This document shows positions 48,014-57,612 of a stretch of DNA of 64,000 bases, piece by piece. The notes beneath the pieces were generated by a model. It had not been told where the DNA came from. It saw only the letters and a program-made list of their open reading frames with translations, and made no database searches. Where the stretch lies: positions 3,519,058 through 3,583,057 of the forward strand of contig NZ_LJIX01000006.1 of assembly GCF_001420595.1 (NCBI RefSeq), given 5' to 3'. The DNA comes from Cytobacillus solani (lineage in GTDB: Bacteria; Bacillota; Bacilli; Bacillales; Cytobacillaceae). Position 1 is the stretch's first letter; every line of letters begins with the position of its first letter. A program made the translations under genes and the position numbers.

Positions 48014-48097
48014 TTAAGCGATCCATTCCCTGTAGGTCGAATTCGTAAAATATAAAACTGCATTTAATTTTTCAATTGCTAATAAGTTCATCATCAT
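48014..48097 (-). CDS. Putative 27-residue leader peptide
   Basis: The ORF begins with three consecutive ATG codons (MMMNLLAIEKL...) nine bases after GGAGG and ends just ahead of the first terminator hairpin. A two-codon ATG-AAA-TGA lies in a different frame between the ribosome-binding site and this start. It may be a leader peptide of an attenuator or a functional miniprotein; nothing identifies it by sequence. Confidence 0.5.
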   Translation of the reverse strand: MMMNLLAIEKLNAVLYFTNSTYREWIA

Positions 48098-48217
48098 TTC
48101 ATTCGACCTCCTTTTTCAGAAATTTTTTCACTTACATTGGTAATTATAGCCACATCCGATCTGTTTGTAAACACTTATTTGCCTAAATTTTTAATTTTCC
48201 CATTTATATCGCTCGAC

Positions 48218-48246
48218 AAAAAACGCCCTCATAAGGGCGTTTAAAA
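48218..48246 (-). terminator. Terminator of the yrrT-mtnN-mccA-mccB operon
   Basis: AAACGCCCT-TATG-AGGGCGTTT followed by TTTTGTCG on the minus strand. Confidence 0.85.
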
Positions 48247-48252
48247 ATAGTA

Positions 48253-49389
<1,137 letters not shown>

Positions 49390-50313
49390 TTATATACCGC
49401 CTTCATAAATTTTTTTGCTAATATATCGGTCACTGCCATCAGGAAAAATTGTAACAATATTTGTTCCTTCCTTTGCCTTCTTCGCTTCTTCTATTGCAGC
49501 ATAAAGAGCTGCACCAGAAGAGCTTCCAACCAATAATCCTTCCTTTAATGCTAATTCCTGAACTAAGCGAAAAGCGTTCTGATCAAGGACCGTATGGATT
49601 GCATTGAAATAAGAAGGTTCGATAAATTCAGGCAGGAACTCCATTCCAATCCCTTCTGTTTTATGCGGACCAGATTCACCGCCATTAAGGATTGATCCTT
49701 CTGGCTCCACAATCACAGTTTTTATCTTAGGATTCTTTTCTTTTAAAAAGCGGGAAGTGCCCATAAAGGTGCCACCAGATCCCGCTCCAGCAACAAAAAT
49801 ATCAATATGTCCATCCATCTGTTCCCAAAGTTCAGGACCTAGCGTTTTATAGTAAGTATGTGGATTCGCAGGATTCGCAAATTGCTGCGGACAAAAGGAA
49901 TTCGGAATTTCATCAAGCAGCTCCTGCGCCTTTGCAATTGCGCCTGCCATCCCTTCACTTGTAGGTGTATGGACAATTTCAGCTCCTAGCGCCTTCATAA
50001 TGACTTGTTTTTCCAAACTAAATTTTTCTGGCATACACACAATCACTTTAATCCCTTTATTTAAAGCAGCAAGTGCTAAACCTATACCTGTATTTCCTGC
50101 TGTCGGTTCAATGACAGTTCCGCCTTCCTTCAGCTTCCCGCTCTCCATTGCATCCTTTAAAAGCTCCTGCCCAAGACGGTCTTTCACACTTCCTCCTGGG
50201 TTTAAAAACTCAAGCTTAGCAAATAAGCGAACACCTGCTGGAAGAGCAAATTGATTTAACTCCAGAATGGGTGTATTCCCAATTAATTGATGAACATTTT
50301 TAACGATGTTCAA
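49390..50313 (-). CDS. mccA: Cystathionine beta-synthase (O-acetylserine-dependent)
   Basis: MccA (YrhA) condenses homocysteine with O-acetylserine to cystathionine. The 307 residues show the CysK-like fold with PLP lysine Lys44 in GGSVKDRLG, the substrate loop PTAGNTGIGLA, and GSGGTFMG for the phosphate. It begins at TTG behind AAGGAGGGA. It lies between mtnN, which releases S-ribosylhomocysteine and methylthioribose, and mccB. Cysteine synthase activity is the alternative, less likely given the neighbours. Confidence 0.94.
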   Translation of the reverse strand: MNIVKNVHQLIGNTPILELNQFALPAGVRLFAKLEFLNPGGSVKDRLGQELLKDAMESGKLKEGGTVIEPTAGNTGIGLALAALNKGIKVIVCMPEKFSLEKQVIMKALGAEIVHTPTSEGMAGAIAKAQELLDEIPNSFCPQQFANPANPHTYYKTLGPELWEQMDGHIDIFVAGAGSGGTFMGTSRFLKEKNPKIKTVIVEPEGSILNGGESGPHKTEGIGMEFLPEFIEPSYFNAIHTVLDQNAFRLVQELALKEGLLVGSSSGAALYAAIEEAKKAKEGTNIVTIFPDGSDRYISKKIYEGGI

Positions 50314-50336
50314 ACATATCCCTCCTTCGTTCGGAG

Positions 50337-51035
50337 TTATTGTTTCATCGCTGCTACGATCTTCATGACCAAATCAGCTGAATGTAATGCAGCCTTTTCA
50401 AGGAATTGATCAAATGAGACATCTGATTCCTTTCCTGCAATATCTGAAAGTGAGCGGATAACGACAAATGGTGTTCCAAACTGATAGGACACTTGTGCAA
50501 TTGCCGCAGCTTCCATTTCAACAGCTTGAAGATCTGTAAATTTGTCACGAATGAACTCTACTCGAGCAGGATCATTCATAAATGAATCCCCTGTAGCAAT
50601 CAAACCGCGCACAACTTGAATATCTTTAATTTCTTTCGCACATTCCTCCGCAACCTGGATTAATCGGCTGTTTGCTTCAAAGGCTGGCGGCAGCTGCGGA
50701 ACCTGACCATATTCATAACCAAATACTGTTACATCGACATCGTGATGTCTTACTTCAGTAGAAATAACAACATCCCCTACATTTAACTGTGGATTAAAGC
50801 CTCCAGCAGACCCTGTATTAATGACGTAATCGGGTTTGTACCTTTCAAGAAGAATAGCAGTTGATAATGCTGCATTTACTTTGCCAATTCCTGAGCGCAA
50901 AAGCACAACGTTTACTCCATCCATTTTGCCGCTTGTATACTCGCAGCCCGCGACCACTTCTTGTGTTTTATCTTCAATTTTTTCTCTCAAAAGTGTTACT
51001 TCTTCTTCCATTGCTCCGATGATTGCTATTTTCAT
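50337..51035 (-). CDS. mtnN: 5'-methylthioadenosine/S-adenosylhomocysteine nucleosidase
   Basis: MtnN removes adenine from methylthioadenosine and S-adenosylhomocysteine, recycling products of polyamine synthesis and methylation. The 232 residues begin [13 protein letters not shown] with the catalytic Glu12 and continue with [13 protein letters not shown] and [11 protein letters not shown], plus the catalytic Asp in RSLSDIA. I chose the ATG at 51033-51035 with AGAGGT upstream. It is the second gene of the yrrT operon. Confidence 0.97.
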   Translation of the reverse strand: MKIAIIGAMEEEVTLLREKIEDKTQEVVAGCEYTSGKMDGVNVVLLRSGIGKVNAALSTAILLERYKPDYVINTGSAGGFNPQLNVGDVVISTEVRHHDVDVTVFGYEYGQVPQLPPAFEANSRLIQVAEECAKEIKDIQVVRGLIATGDSFMNDPARVEFIRDKFTDLQAVEMEAAAIAQVSYQFGTPFVVIRSLSDIAGKESDVSFDQFLEKAALHSADLVMKIVAAMKQ

Positions 51036-51051
51036 TATCAAAACCTCTTTC

Positions 51052-51690
51052 TTATTTTTTCACTCCTTCCATAATCCACACGAAATCATTGCACTGCTTG
51101 AATCTTGGTGTAAAACCATTCTGTTCTAACAATCCTTTTAAGAGTGGGATTGTCGTATAGTATTCTCGCTGCAAATCTTCTGCAAGATTATGAAAGCCGT
51201 TTTCCATTGCTTTTTCTATTGCTCTCTTATAGCTTTTAGCAGACTCATACATTGTATCCGCAAAGACTATTTTACCACCAGAAGCAAGTAGGTTTCCATA
51301 CTTGGCAATAGCAGTTTCTTTTTCCTCATCGGTTAAATGGTGAAAAGCATAAGAACTTACAAATGTATCGATTGGTTGATCAACAGGAAAGCTTAGAAAA
51401 TCGCCATCTACAATCTCAGTCTTATTTGCCAGCTTTTCCTTAGCTATTTTTCTCATCGAAGGAGATGGCTCCACTCCCGTTACCTTCAACCCTTTTTCAA
51501 TCATCTTTGCTGTTAAATTTCCCGTACCAGGTCCAAATTCAAGGACGTGTCCAAAAGAGCGATTGGCAACTTTCTGCAATAATTGATCATAATGTTTAAA
51601 CACTTCCTTATATTCTATATCGTGTCCAGTTACACTTTCATCGTAGGTGTCAGCCCACTTTTCAAATAGCTCGATAAACTCCTTCCCCAT
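51052..51690 (-). CDS. yrrT: Class I SAM-dependent methyltransferase YrrT
   Basis: YrrT is a putative AdoMet-dependent methyltransferase placed first in the methionine-to-cysteine salvage operon. The 212 residues contain the SAM motif [15 protein letters not shown] near 49-63 and [12 protein letters not shown] chose the ATG at 51688-51690, which follows GAGGAG, rather than a GTG three codons upstream. The substrate is unknown; a thiol or sulfur compound is suggested by the operon. Confidence 0.92.
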   Translation of the reverse strand: MGKEFIELFEKWADTYDESVTGHDIEYKEVFKHYDQLLQKVANRSFGHVLEFGPGTGNLTAKMIEKGLKVTGVEPSPSMRKIAKEKLANKTEIVDGDFLSFPVDQPIDTFVSSYAFHHLTDEEKETAIAKYGNLLASGGKIVFADTMYESAKSYKRAIEKAMENGFHNLAEDLQREYYTTIPLLKGLLEQNGFTPRFKQCNDFVWIMEGVKK

Positions 51691-51707
51691 CTCACTCACT
51701 CCTCTAT

Positions 51708-51729
51708 ATTATACACTTATAATTCCTAT
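51708..51729 (-). promoter_or_regulatory. Candidate yrrT promoter -10 and CymR-like site
   Basis: TATAAT (51708-51713, minus strand) is preceded by CATAGGAATT, whose TAGGAAT half resembles the CymR operator known to control this operon in B. subtilis; the left half of the motif is poor and no good -35 is visible. Confidence 0.4.
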
Positions 51730-51825
51730 GAGTATAGTATGAATTAAACAAAAACATGTTCTTAATTTAGCATAAGTGTGTAAAACATTCAACAATGGAA
51801 GCTAGTCAGTTTTCAATAAAAAAAC

Positions 51826-51851
51826 ACCCATTTTTTAAAATTTTGGGTGTT
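51826..51851 (-). terminator. Terminator of the ABC permease pair
   Basis: AACACCCA and TGGGTGTT enclose a short AT-rich loop and are followed by T7 on the minus strand. Confidence 0.85.
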
Positions 51852-51864
51852 ATAATCTTAATAA

Positions 51865-52788
51865 TTATAGGTGACTAGTCCTTCTAGCTTTATTTTTCAA
51901 TGAGGCATTTAAACCAGATGAAAGAAGATAAAATGAAAATAGCAAGAGCATATAAGCGATTAATGGATATAGGATGATCCATTGGGAGTGGTATAAAAAG
52001 GATCGGGACTGACCGATTAGCCCTGACCATTCATTTGTTATTGAAAGATAGATTGTGGGAAAATACTGTTTTTCTGTTCCTCCTAGAAAAAGATTAAAGA
52101 TTCCTAGCTGTCCGATGATATGTAATACTTGTATGCATTCATTTACAAACAAAGCAAGCAGATTGCCTTTCAAAGCAGGATATATATGTTTACTGGAAAT
52201 GTGGCGATTACTTCCTCCAAGTGTCTTCGCAGCTTCTACATAGGCATTTTTCTTTATTTCAATCGTTAAATTAAAAATGACGTTGTAAACCCCAGGTATC
52301 CCTAATATCGTCATTAAAAAACCCTGAATGAAAACTAAAATAGTTGGTGGAAGAGTCGGCTCGACATTTATTCCGACCATAATAAAATAAATAATTATAA
52401 AAATCGGAATGCCGCTAAATAGCGATACTTGTTTATTTCTTCTCTGATCGGCCAGGGATATTACCCCATTTAAGATACCGAAAGCTGTTCCTATAATCAG
52501 TCTGATAACAGCTACAATCAGCACTGTAAAAACAGTGTATTTTGCCCCATAAAGCAATAGAGTAAGAATATCATACCCCCATTTGTCAGTCCCAAATACA
52601 TGTTCTTTGGAAGGCGGAAAAGGGGAACCTTTCAGTTGCTGTTTTCCATCATCATTCTCTATATACCCTATTTTTTTGGAATACTCTAAATCATAGGGTG
52701 CTACATATGGTCCAATTATGGAAATAATGACAAAAAAGGATAAGAGAACGATTCCTATAATCAGTAATATATTGGGTTTTCGTCTCAT
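51865..52788 (-). CDS. ABC transporter permease, DppC/OppC type
   Basis: An integral membrane subunit of a peptide/nickel-type importer. The 307 residues have an N-terminal membrane helix (about 10-30), a 40-residue extracytoplasmic segment and the type I permease core, with the EAA-like loop EAAKTLGGSNRHI that contacts the ATPase. I chose ATG 52786-52788 behind AAAGGTGG; it overlaps the upstream permease stop (ATGA). No ATPase or substrate-binding protein gene lies nearby, so the substrate is unknown. Confidence 0.85.
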   Translation of the reverse strand: MRRKPNILLIIGIVLLSFFVIISIIGPYVAPYDLEYSKKIGYIENDDGKQQLKGSPFPPSKEHVFGTDKWGYDILTLLLYGAKYTVFTVLIVAVIRLIIGTAFGILNGVISLADQRRNKQVSLFSGIPIFIIIYFIMVGINVEPTLPPTILVFIQGFLMTILGIPGVYNVIFNLTIEIKKNAYVEAAKTLGGSNRHISSKHIYPALKGNLLALFVNECIQVLHIIGQLGIFNLFLGGTEKQYFPTIYLSITNEWSGLIGQSRSFLYHSQWIILYPLIAYMLLLFSFYLLSSGLNASLKNKARRTSHL

Positions 52789-53651
52789 TTGGCTAACCAC
52801 CTTTCAGCAGCCGCCAATAATAATCTTAGTGAATAATAACAGAACATATAAAGGACAAATAAGGATAGAAGGCAAATGATCACAAGATTATATTGATACC
52901 CAAATTTACTTGAATGAACAAATATGAACGATGTTAGTCCACGAGTATTATATAAGTACTCCACAATGAAGAGATTGCCAATCATAATACTTATAACTTT
53001 ATGTAAATCAGCCTTCAAAAAAGGAAGAACATTTGTTGTCACATGGTATAAATAAATATATTTTTTACCGAGTCCTTTTGACTTTGCCAATAGGATGTAG
53101 TCCTCAGTCGTTATTTCCGATGTTGCTTCAGATAAACTTCTTACTAAATAGATCGCGGGGATGAGGATTAATGTAAGGATGGGTAGAAAAATTGCCGGAT
53201 CATCAATAGAAGAAGAGGCTACTTTAAAAGTCTTTACTCCTAAACTTTTATTTATATAAACGACAGCCATCTGCAACATAAGTACCAAAAGAAAATCAGG
53301 AACCATTCCTATGAATCCTAAGCTTGCATTTATCCAGCGATTTGTTTTTTTCCAAAGGAAAATTCCTAAGGAGATTGAAATAATCATAACGATGATTGCT
53401 GAGATGATTAAATATAAATAAGATGATAAAAAATAGGAAACTAAGTCACTAAGAATCAAACGAGCTCGTCCGCCTTGAGAATAATACCAAGCCTCTCCGG
53501 AAAAAAGTCCCCTAAAAAATTCTTTAATGACTGTAACCATTCCATCTAAATCGATTGATACTTTTTCATCCATATTCAATAAACCTAAAGGGAGAGCAGC
53601 GAGGATAAGTAATAAAAAAAGATTCAATAAGTGACGATATATAGCGGTCAT
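52785..53651 (-). CDS. ABC transporter permease, DppB/OppB type
   Basis: The partner of the downstream permease. The 288 residues show about six membrane helices and a weak EAA-like loop (LLAKSKGLGKKYIYLYHV). It is short for a DppB protein (usually above 300 residues), because the extracytoplasmic region after the first helix is compact. It starts with ATG behind TTGGAGGAAC. The two genes form a bicistron between yrrT and yrzA, where B. subtilis has neither. Confidence 0.82.
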   Translation of the reverse strand: MTAIYRHLLNLFLLLILAALPLGLLNMDEKVSIDLDGMVTVIKEFFRGLFSGEAWYYSQGGRARLILSDLVSYFLSSYLYLIISAIIVMIISISLGIFLWKKTNRWINASLGFIGMVPDFLLVLMLQMAVVYINKSLGVKTFKVASSSIDDPAIFLPILTLILIPAIYLVRSLSEATSEITTEDYILLAKSKGLGKKYIYLYHVTTNVLPFLKADLHKVISIMIGNLFIVEYLYNTRGLTSFIFVHSSKFGYQYNLVIICLLSLFVLYMFCYYSLRLLLAAAERWLAK

Positions 53652-53805
53652 TGTTCCTCCAAGAAAATTAATGTTACTTTTATTTTATCAGAATTTTCTA
53701 CCATTAAAAACGTGAATCTTGCACAAAAGGGAATACTATATAGCGGTTTATACGTAAAATGTATTAAAATAATCAACAGAAATAGATATAGGAGGATTTT
53801 GAGAG

Positions 53806-54012
53806 ATGAACTTTCAGCTAGATTTAATTGAGGATAAGATCGAATTTTATGAAGCTTATGATTTAAAAACATTAGAGAAAAATATTCAAATGCAAATTGA
53901 AAACAATAAAGCTATATTACTCTCTGTACATCATGTTTCACATCAGATGAGCGTGGATGAAAATGGGAGAAAGCATTATTCGGCTGTTGTGCATTTTAAG
54001 GCAAAAAGATGA
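53806..54012 (+). CDS. yrzA: YrzA-family protein (DUF2536)
   Basis: A 68-residue soluble protein with alternating strand and helix segments and no known function, recognised as DUF2536/YrzA by NFQLDLIEDK at its start, NNKAILLSVHHVSHQ in the middle and YSAVVHFKAK at the end. ATG follows AGGAGGATTTTGAG. In B. subtilis yrzA also lies next to yrrS and yrrT. It is transcribed opposite to its neighbours and ends in its own terminator. Confidence 0.88.
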   Translation: MNFQLDLIEDKIEFYEAYDLKTLEKNIQMQIENNKAILLSVHHVSHQMSVDENGRKHYSAVVHFKAKR

Positions 54013-54043
54013 GGAAAGCTAAATAGCTGTCCTCATCTTTTTT
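54008..54043 (+). terminator. Terminator of yrzA
   Basis: GATGAGG and CCTCATC with an inner AGCT/AGCT stem, followed by T6. It overlaps the yrzA stop. Confidence 0.88.
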
Positions 54044-54053
54044 CATTTCTTAC

Positions 54054-54086
54054 TTCTTTTCTACTTCTTTTCTACTTCTTTTCTAC
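54054..54086. repeat. 11-bp tandem repeat, three copies, at the yrrS stop
   Basis: TTCTTTTCTAC repeats three times (54054-54064, 54065-54075, 54076-54086) and spans the yrrS stop codon. Because the stop falls at the junction of the first two units in the coding direction, copy-number change would leave the protein end unaltered. Confidence 0.9.
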
Positions 54087-54776
54087 TTTATTTAATTCTT
54101 CTACTTTCGTTGGTTTCCATCCTTGACCATCGACCCAGTCAATATAGACGCGATATATTTGCTTTTGGTCCTTCGTTGTAATTGTTCCAACTGATTTATT
54201 AAATCCGTTGTTTCCAAGGAACCAAACATTCATATTGCTTTGATCAACACCAGTTGCATAAGATATTGCCTGAAGCATTTCTGCCCAGTCTACAGATTCT
54301 TTATCGTAAACAGCATAATGTTCCCCAGTCTGCGTAGTTCCAATTGGGTTCCAGCTTGGATTTTCAATGGTCTTTTTCACATTTCCATTACTACCGCCTT
54401 CAGTAACAACCTCCTCTTCTTCATTGGCCGGAATTGGATCTATCTCATCGTCAGCTTCTGTATCTGCAGAATTTTCTTCGCTTTCATCTGTGTTTTCTGT
54501 TTCAGACTCAGTTTGCTTTTCATCTTTATTCTCATCAATAGCAGAATTCTTATTTTCTTCTGTATCTATATCTTTCTCATCTTGTTTTGACTCTATCTTC
54601 TGTTCTTTTTCCGCTGCATTTTCATCATTGCCTCCAAAAAAAATTTTTACAGAAACAAAAATAATTAGCAGTATGACAAGCCCGATGAGCATATTTAAAA
54701 CTAAATTGGTTTTTCTGCGTTTTCCCCTCAATTCGGATCGTGATTCCCGACTTGATGAATCGTAATTGCGGTTCAT
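54072..54776 (-). CDS. yrrS: YrrS-like membrane-anchored protein (DUF1510)
   Basis: The 234 residues comprise a basic cytoplasmic N-terminus, one membrane helix (about 27-48), a very acidic low-complexity linker of Glu, Asp, Lys and Thr (about 50-140) and a C-terminal DUF1510 domain (about 145-228) with YAVYDKESVDW and the IDWVDGQGWKP ending. Function is unknown; in B. subtilis it neighbours a sporulation penicillin-binding protein. I chose ATG 54774-54776 behind AAGGAG. Confidence 0.86.
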   Translation of the reverse strand: MNRNYDSSSRESRSELRGKRRKTNLVLNMLIGLVILLIIFVSVKIFFGGNDENAAEKEQKIESKQDEKDIDTEENKNSAIDENKDEKQTESETENTDESEENSADTEADDEIDPIPANEEEEVVTEGGSNGNVKKTIENPSWNPIGTTQTGEHYAVYDKESVDWAEMLQAISYATGVDQSNMNVWFLGNNGFNKSVGTITTKDQKQIYRVYIDWVDGQGWKPTKVEELNKVEKK

Positions 54777-54970
54777 AAGAAAGATTCTCCTTCCCATTTT
54801 TTTCAATCTACTTTGTAATATATTCTTTCAATATTTTAACATGACTGACTAAACATTGAAAAATATCTCTGTTTATAACCTCTGATTAATCCTCTCCATA
54901 CCAGACGGAAAATCGGCAAGGAAAGTTTCACTTTAACATGATCCTTACAAAGAGAAAAGAGGCTAATGAT

Positions 54971-56734
54971 TTAATTTTGTTCATGATCATTGTTATAGAT
55001 TTCTTTTACAATATCAGCGAATAGGGGATTGGTACTGCTTGCGTTCCCTGTTGCTCCTAGCCTTACAGTAACAAGTGCATATTTCGGTTTATCAAATGGA
55101 AAATAACCCGCAAACCATTTATTATAAAGCGGCTTCCCCCCGCTCATTCTCCCCGTTTCCCCTGTACCAGATTTTCCTGCTACTTCATATGGAAGGTCTT
55201 GTAAACTCCTTCCAGTTCCATTCTTATTGACTACTACTTCACGGAGAAGTTTCTGAAGCTTCATAGCAGTATAAGGAGATATGGTCTCACCTTCAAGCTC
55301 TTTCTCTTTAAAATCAAGCAATGAGGTACTGTTCTTATATTCAATTTTTGATGCCACACGAACCATTTCTTTATTTCCGCCCCTTGCAATCGTTGCCATC
55401 ATATTAGCAACGGCTAACGGCGTTGCACGAACCTCATGCTGACCAATACCTGTAAGCGCAACAAAATTATTATCCTTCTTCGCCTCCTCAGATAAGAAGA
55501 TTCTTCCTTTATCTTCTTGCAGCTGTTTGAAATCTTCAAAATGATAAATATCTCCCATCCAACCAACAGATCCAGTTAATGATAACTTTCCAGCATAATT
55601 TTCAAGAATATTAGGATCTATTTCCTTTAATTCTTTCGCTATCGTAGCAAACGTATTATTGCAGCTTCTAGCAAAGCTTGCAGGAAAATCAAGCATTCCA
55701 TATTGAAATAAAGGGTCTGGATCTCCTGTAATAGTCTTGCTGCAATCAAATCGACGGGATGGATTTGTAAGCTCGTGATCAATTGCCGCTGCTGTTACTA
55801 CCGTTTTAAAAACAGATCCGATAATTTGCTCCTTTAGCATGAGGTTTTCCGTACCCCCATTCTCTTTATTAAAGGGATCATTTTGGTTGATTGCCGGACG
55901 GGATACCATCGCTAATACAGTGTTCGTTTCTATATCAAGAAGCACTGCACCGCCCCGATCAATTTCATGCTGATCGACCAATTGCTCAACCAACGCCTGT
56001 AAATCAGGATCTAATGTCGTTTTTATATTTACAGGATAAAATGGGTTAGCTGGTTCAACATATTTCACATTTATCCCAAATAAAGGCCCTCCTGTTGCAT
56101 CAACATGATAGACGAGCTTTGATTTTCCATCCGGCAATAGAAATTCATCAAAGCTTTTCTCCATTCCAGTAAGTCCTACCATCGTTTTGGAGGAAAGTTC
56201 TTTATCCGGGTAACGATTACGAAGCAATGTTTCATTTTCTCCTGTAATGCCAATTAAATGCTCAGCTGGGTTTTGTGTTAAATGATATTTTTTTTCAACG
56301 GCAAACACACCAGGGATTTGCAGAGCATTGATTTTCTCCATTTGGGGTTCAGTCAATTCAATTGGATTAGGCTCGCCATATGCAAACGGCTTCTTTGCCT
56401 TTTCCACTGCATGCTCAAGTGCATATTCTGATGCACCAATGATTTCAGATATACGCTTACTGTCCCAGTCCATTTTTTTCAAAAAAGGGAAAAGGATAAG
56501 TACTGGTTTGCTTTGGTGAGTAATAGGTGTTCCATCTCTGTAAAGAAAATTTCCTCTGCCTGTATCAAGGATCATCTCCTGAGAGCGCTGACTCACACTT
56601 GCCTCCAATAGATTGATCCCCCTTTTTGTAAAATGTTCTGTCTCCACTAATTGAAGCTGTGTCAGCCTAGCAAGCAAAATCATTAATCCAGCTAAACATA
56701 TACATAACCACATAATTGCTCGTTTTTTCCACAT
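54971..56734 (-). CDS. pbpI: Class B penicillin-binding protein PbpI (PBP4b)
   Basis: A membrane-anchored D,D-transpeptidase; the B. subtilis counterpart YrrR is forespore-expressed. The 587 residues have an N-terminal anchor (about 5-25), a PBP dimerisation domain (about 50-230) and a transpeptidase domain with the active-site SVFK, the SCN motif and KSGTGE. The start ATG follows GAGGTG, which sits in the 3' arm of a perfect hairpin. It lies upstream of yrrS with a 195-bp gap. Confidence 0.92.
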   Translation of the reverse strand: MWKKRAIMWLCICLAGLMILLARLTQLQLVETEHFTKRGINLLEASVSQRSQEMILDTGRGNFLYRDGTPITHQSKPVLILFPFLKKMDWDSKRISEIIGASEYALEHAVEKAKKPFAYGEPNPIELTEPQMEKINALQIPGVFAVEKKYHLTQNPAEHLIGITGENETLLRNRYPDKELSSKTMVGLTGMEKSFDEFLLPDGKSKLVYHVDATGGPLFGINVKYVEPANPFYPVNIKTTLDPDLQALVEQLVDQHEIDRGGAVLLDIETNTVLAMVSRPAINQNDPFNKENGGTENLMLKEQIIGSVFKTVVTAAAIDHELTNPSRRFDCSKTITGDPDPLFQYGMLDFPASFARSCNNTFATIAKELKEIDPNILENYAGKLSLTGSVGWMGDIYHFEDFKQLQEDKGRIFLSEEAKKDNNFVALTGIGQHEVRATPLAVANMMATIARGGNKEMVRVASKIEYKNSTSLLDFKEKELEGETISPYTAMKLQKLLREVVVNKNGTGRSLQDLPYEVAGKSGTGETGRMSGGKPLYNKWFAGYFPFDKPKYALVTVRLGATGNASSTNPLFADIVKEIYNNDHEQN

Positions 56735-56741
56735 AAAAACA

Positions 56742-56764
56742 CCTCGTCAAAAGTTTTGACGAGG
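56742..56764 (-). promoter_or_regulatory. Perfect hairpin enclosing the pbpI Shine-Dalgarno
   Basis: The 11-bp dyad CCTCGTCAAAA/TTTTGACGAGG ends in the GAGG of the pbpI ribosome-binding site, seven bases before the start codon. It should hide the site in a long transcript. Confidence 0.7.
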
Positions 56765-56935
56765 ATTCGACTTTTCAAACTATTTATTAGCTGATTATTG
56801 AGAGGCGAGAATATTTTATGTGACCGTGTTTGCTTTGTATTTGTATTTATGGACACATAAATTCTTCTTTTGTGACCGAATTAGGTCATTTCTTCCATTT
56901 TGTTCTTTTTCCCAAAATATGGGCACGTACATGAT

Positions 56936-56965
56936 GAAAGGAGAAGGTTAACCCCTTCTCCTTTC
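56936..56965 (-). terminator. Hairpin after greA
   Basis: GAAAGGAGAAGG pairs with CCTTCTCCTTTC, a perfect stem just beyond the greA stop. No long T tract follows on the minus strand, so termination may be incomplete. Confidence 0.6.
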
Positions 56966-56980
56966 GTCTAACTATTTTTT

Positions 56981-57457
56981 TTACTTAATCGTTATGATTC
57001 GTACGTCCATTTCTCCACCAGGTGTTTGCACTTTAACTTCTTCGCCTACTTTATGGCCGATTAAGCTTTTTGCAATTGGAGAATCATTAGAAATCTTGCC
57101 ATCAAATGGATCTGCTTCAGCACTTCCAACAATTGTATAAGTTTCTTCTTCTCCATCAGGAAGCTCAATAAATGTAACAGAGCGGCCTAATCCGACTGTA
57201 TCTCCGCTCATTTCATCTTCTGAAATGATTTTTGCATTACGGATCATATTTTCAATTGTAGTAATACGACCTTCCACGAATGCCTGCTCTTCTTTTGCTG
57301 AATCGTACTCAGAGTTTTCTGATAAGTCTCCGAAGCTACGGGCAATTTTAATTCGTTCAACAACTTCTTTACGCTTAACTGATTTTAAATATTCTAATTC
57401 CTGTTCAAGCTTTTCTTTTCCAGCTTGTGTCATAGGGAAAACTTTTTCCATTGCCAA
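56981..57457 (-). CDS. greA: Transcription elongation factor GreA
   Basis: GreA stimulates RNA polymerase to cleave backtracked transcripts. The 158 residues show the N-terminal coiled coil with the [17 protein letters not shown] tip motif (acidic residues that enter the polymerase channel) and the C-terminal FKBP-like domain. I set the start at the TTG 57455-57457 ([10 protein letters not shown]) behind GGAG, matching the B. subtilis N-terminus; a start three codons upstream would overlap the ribosome-binding site. Confidence 0.97.
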   Translation of the reverse strand: MAMEKVFPMTQAGKEKLEQELEYLKSVKRKEVVERIKIARSFGDLSENSEYDSAKEEQAFVEGRITTIENMIRNAKIISEDEMSGDTVGLGRSVTFIELPDGEEETYTIVGSAEADPFDGKISNDSPIAKSLIGHKVGEEVKVQTPGGEMDVRIITIK

Positions 57458-57538
57458 AACCTTCACTCCTTCAAATTTTCACAGCTCACATCGTGATTGT
57501 GTTCTTTCTTTTTTATGTAAGAAGAAAAATGCATAGGA

Positions 57539-57563
57539 GCGCGTCCTTCGCTAAAGGACGCGC
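57539..57563. other. Stable hairpin in the udk-greA gap
   Basis: GCGCGTCCTT pairs with AAGGACGCGC around CGCTA. It is GC-rich and lacks a T tract, so it could be an mRNA-stability or processing element. Confidence 0.5.
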
Positions 57564-57612
57564 ATTGAATTGTCTACTACAGGACTTATTATATATTTTC
57601 TATGCTATTGTG

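Noticed and set aside
54054-54086. Phase-variable switch at the end of yrrS
   Set aside because: The 11-bp repeat spans the stop codon, but the stop occurs at the first unit junction, so adding or losing units downstream does not change the protein.
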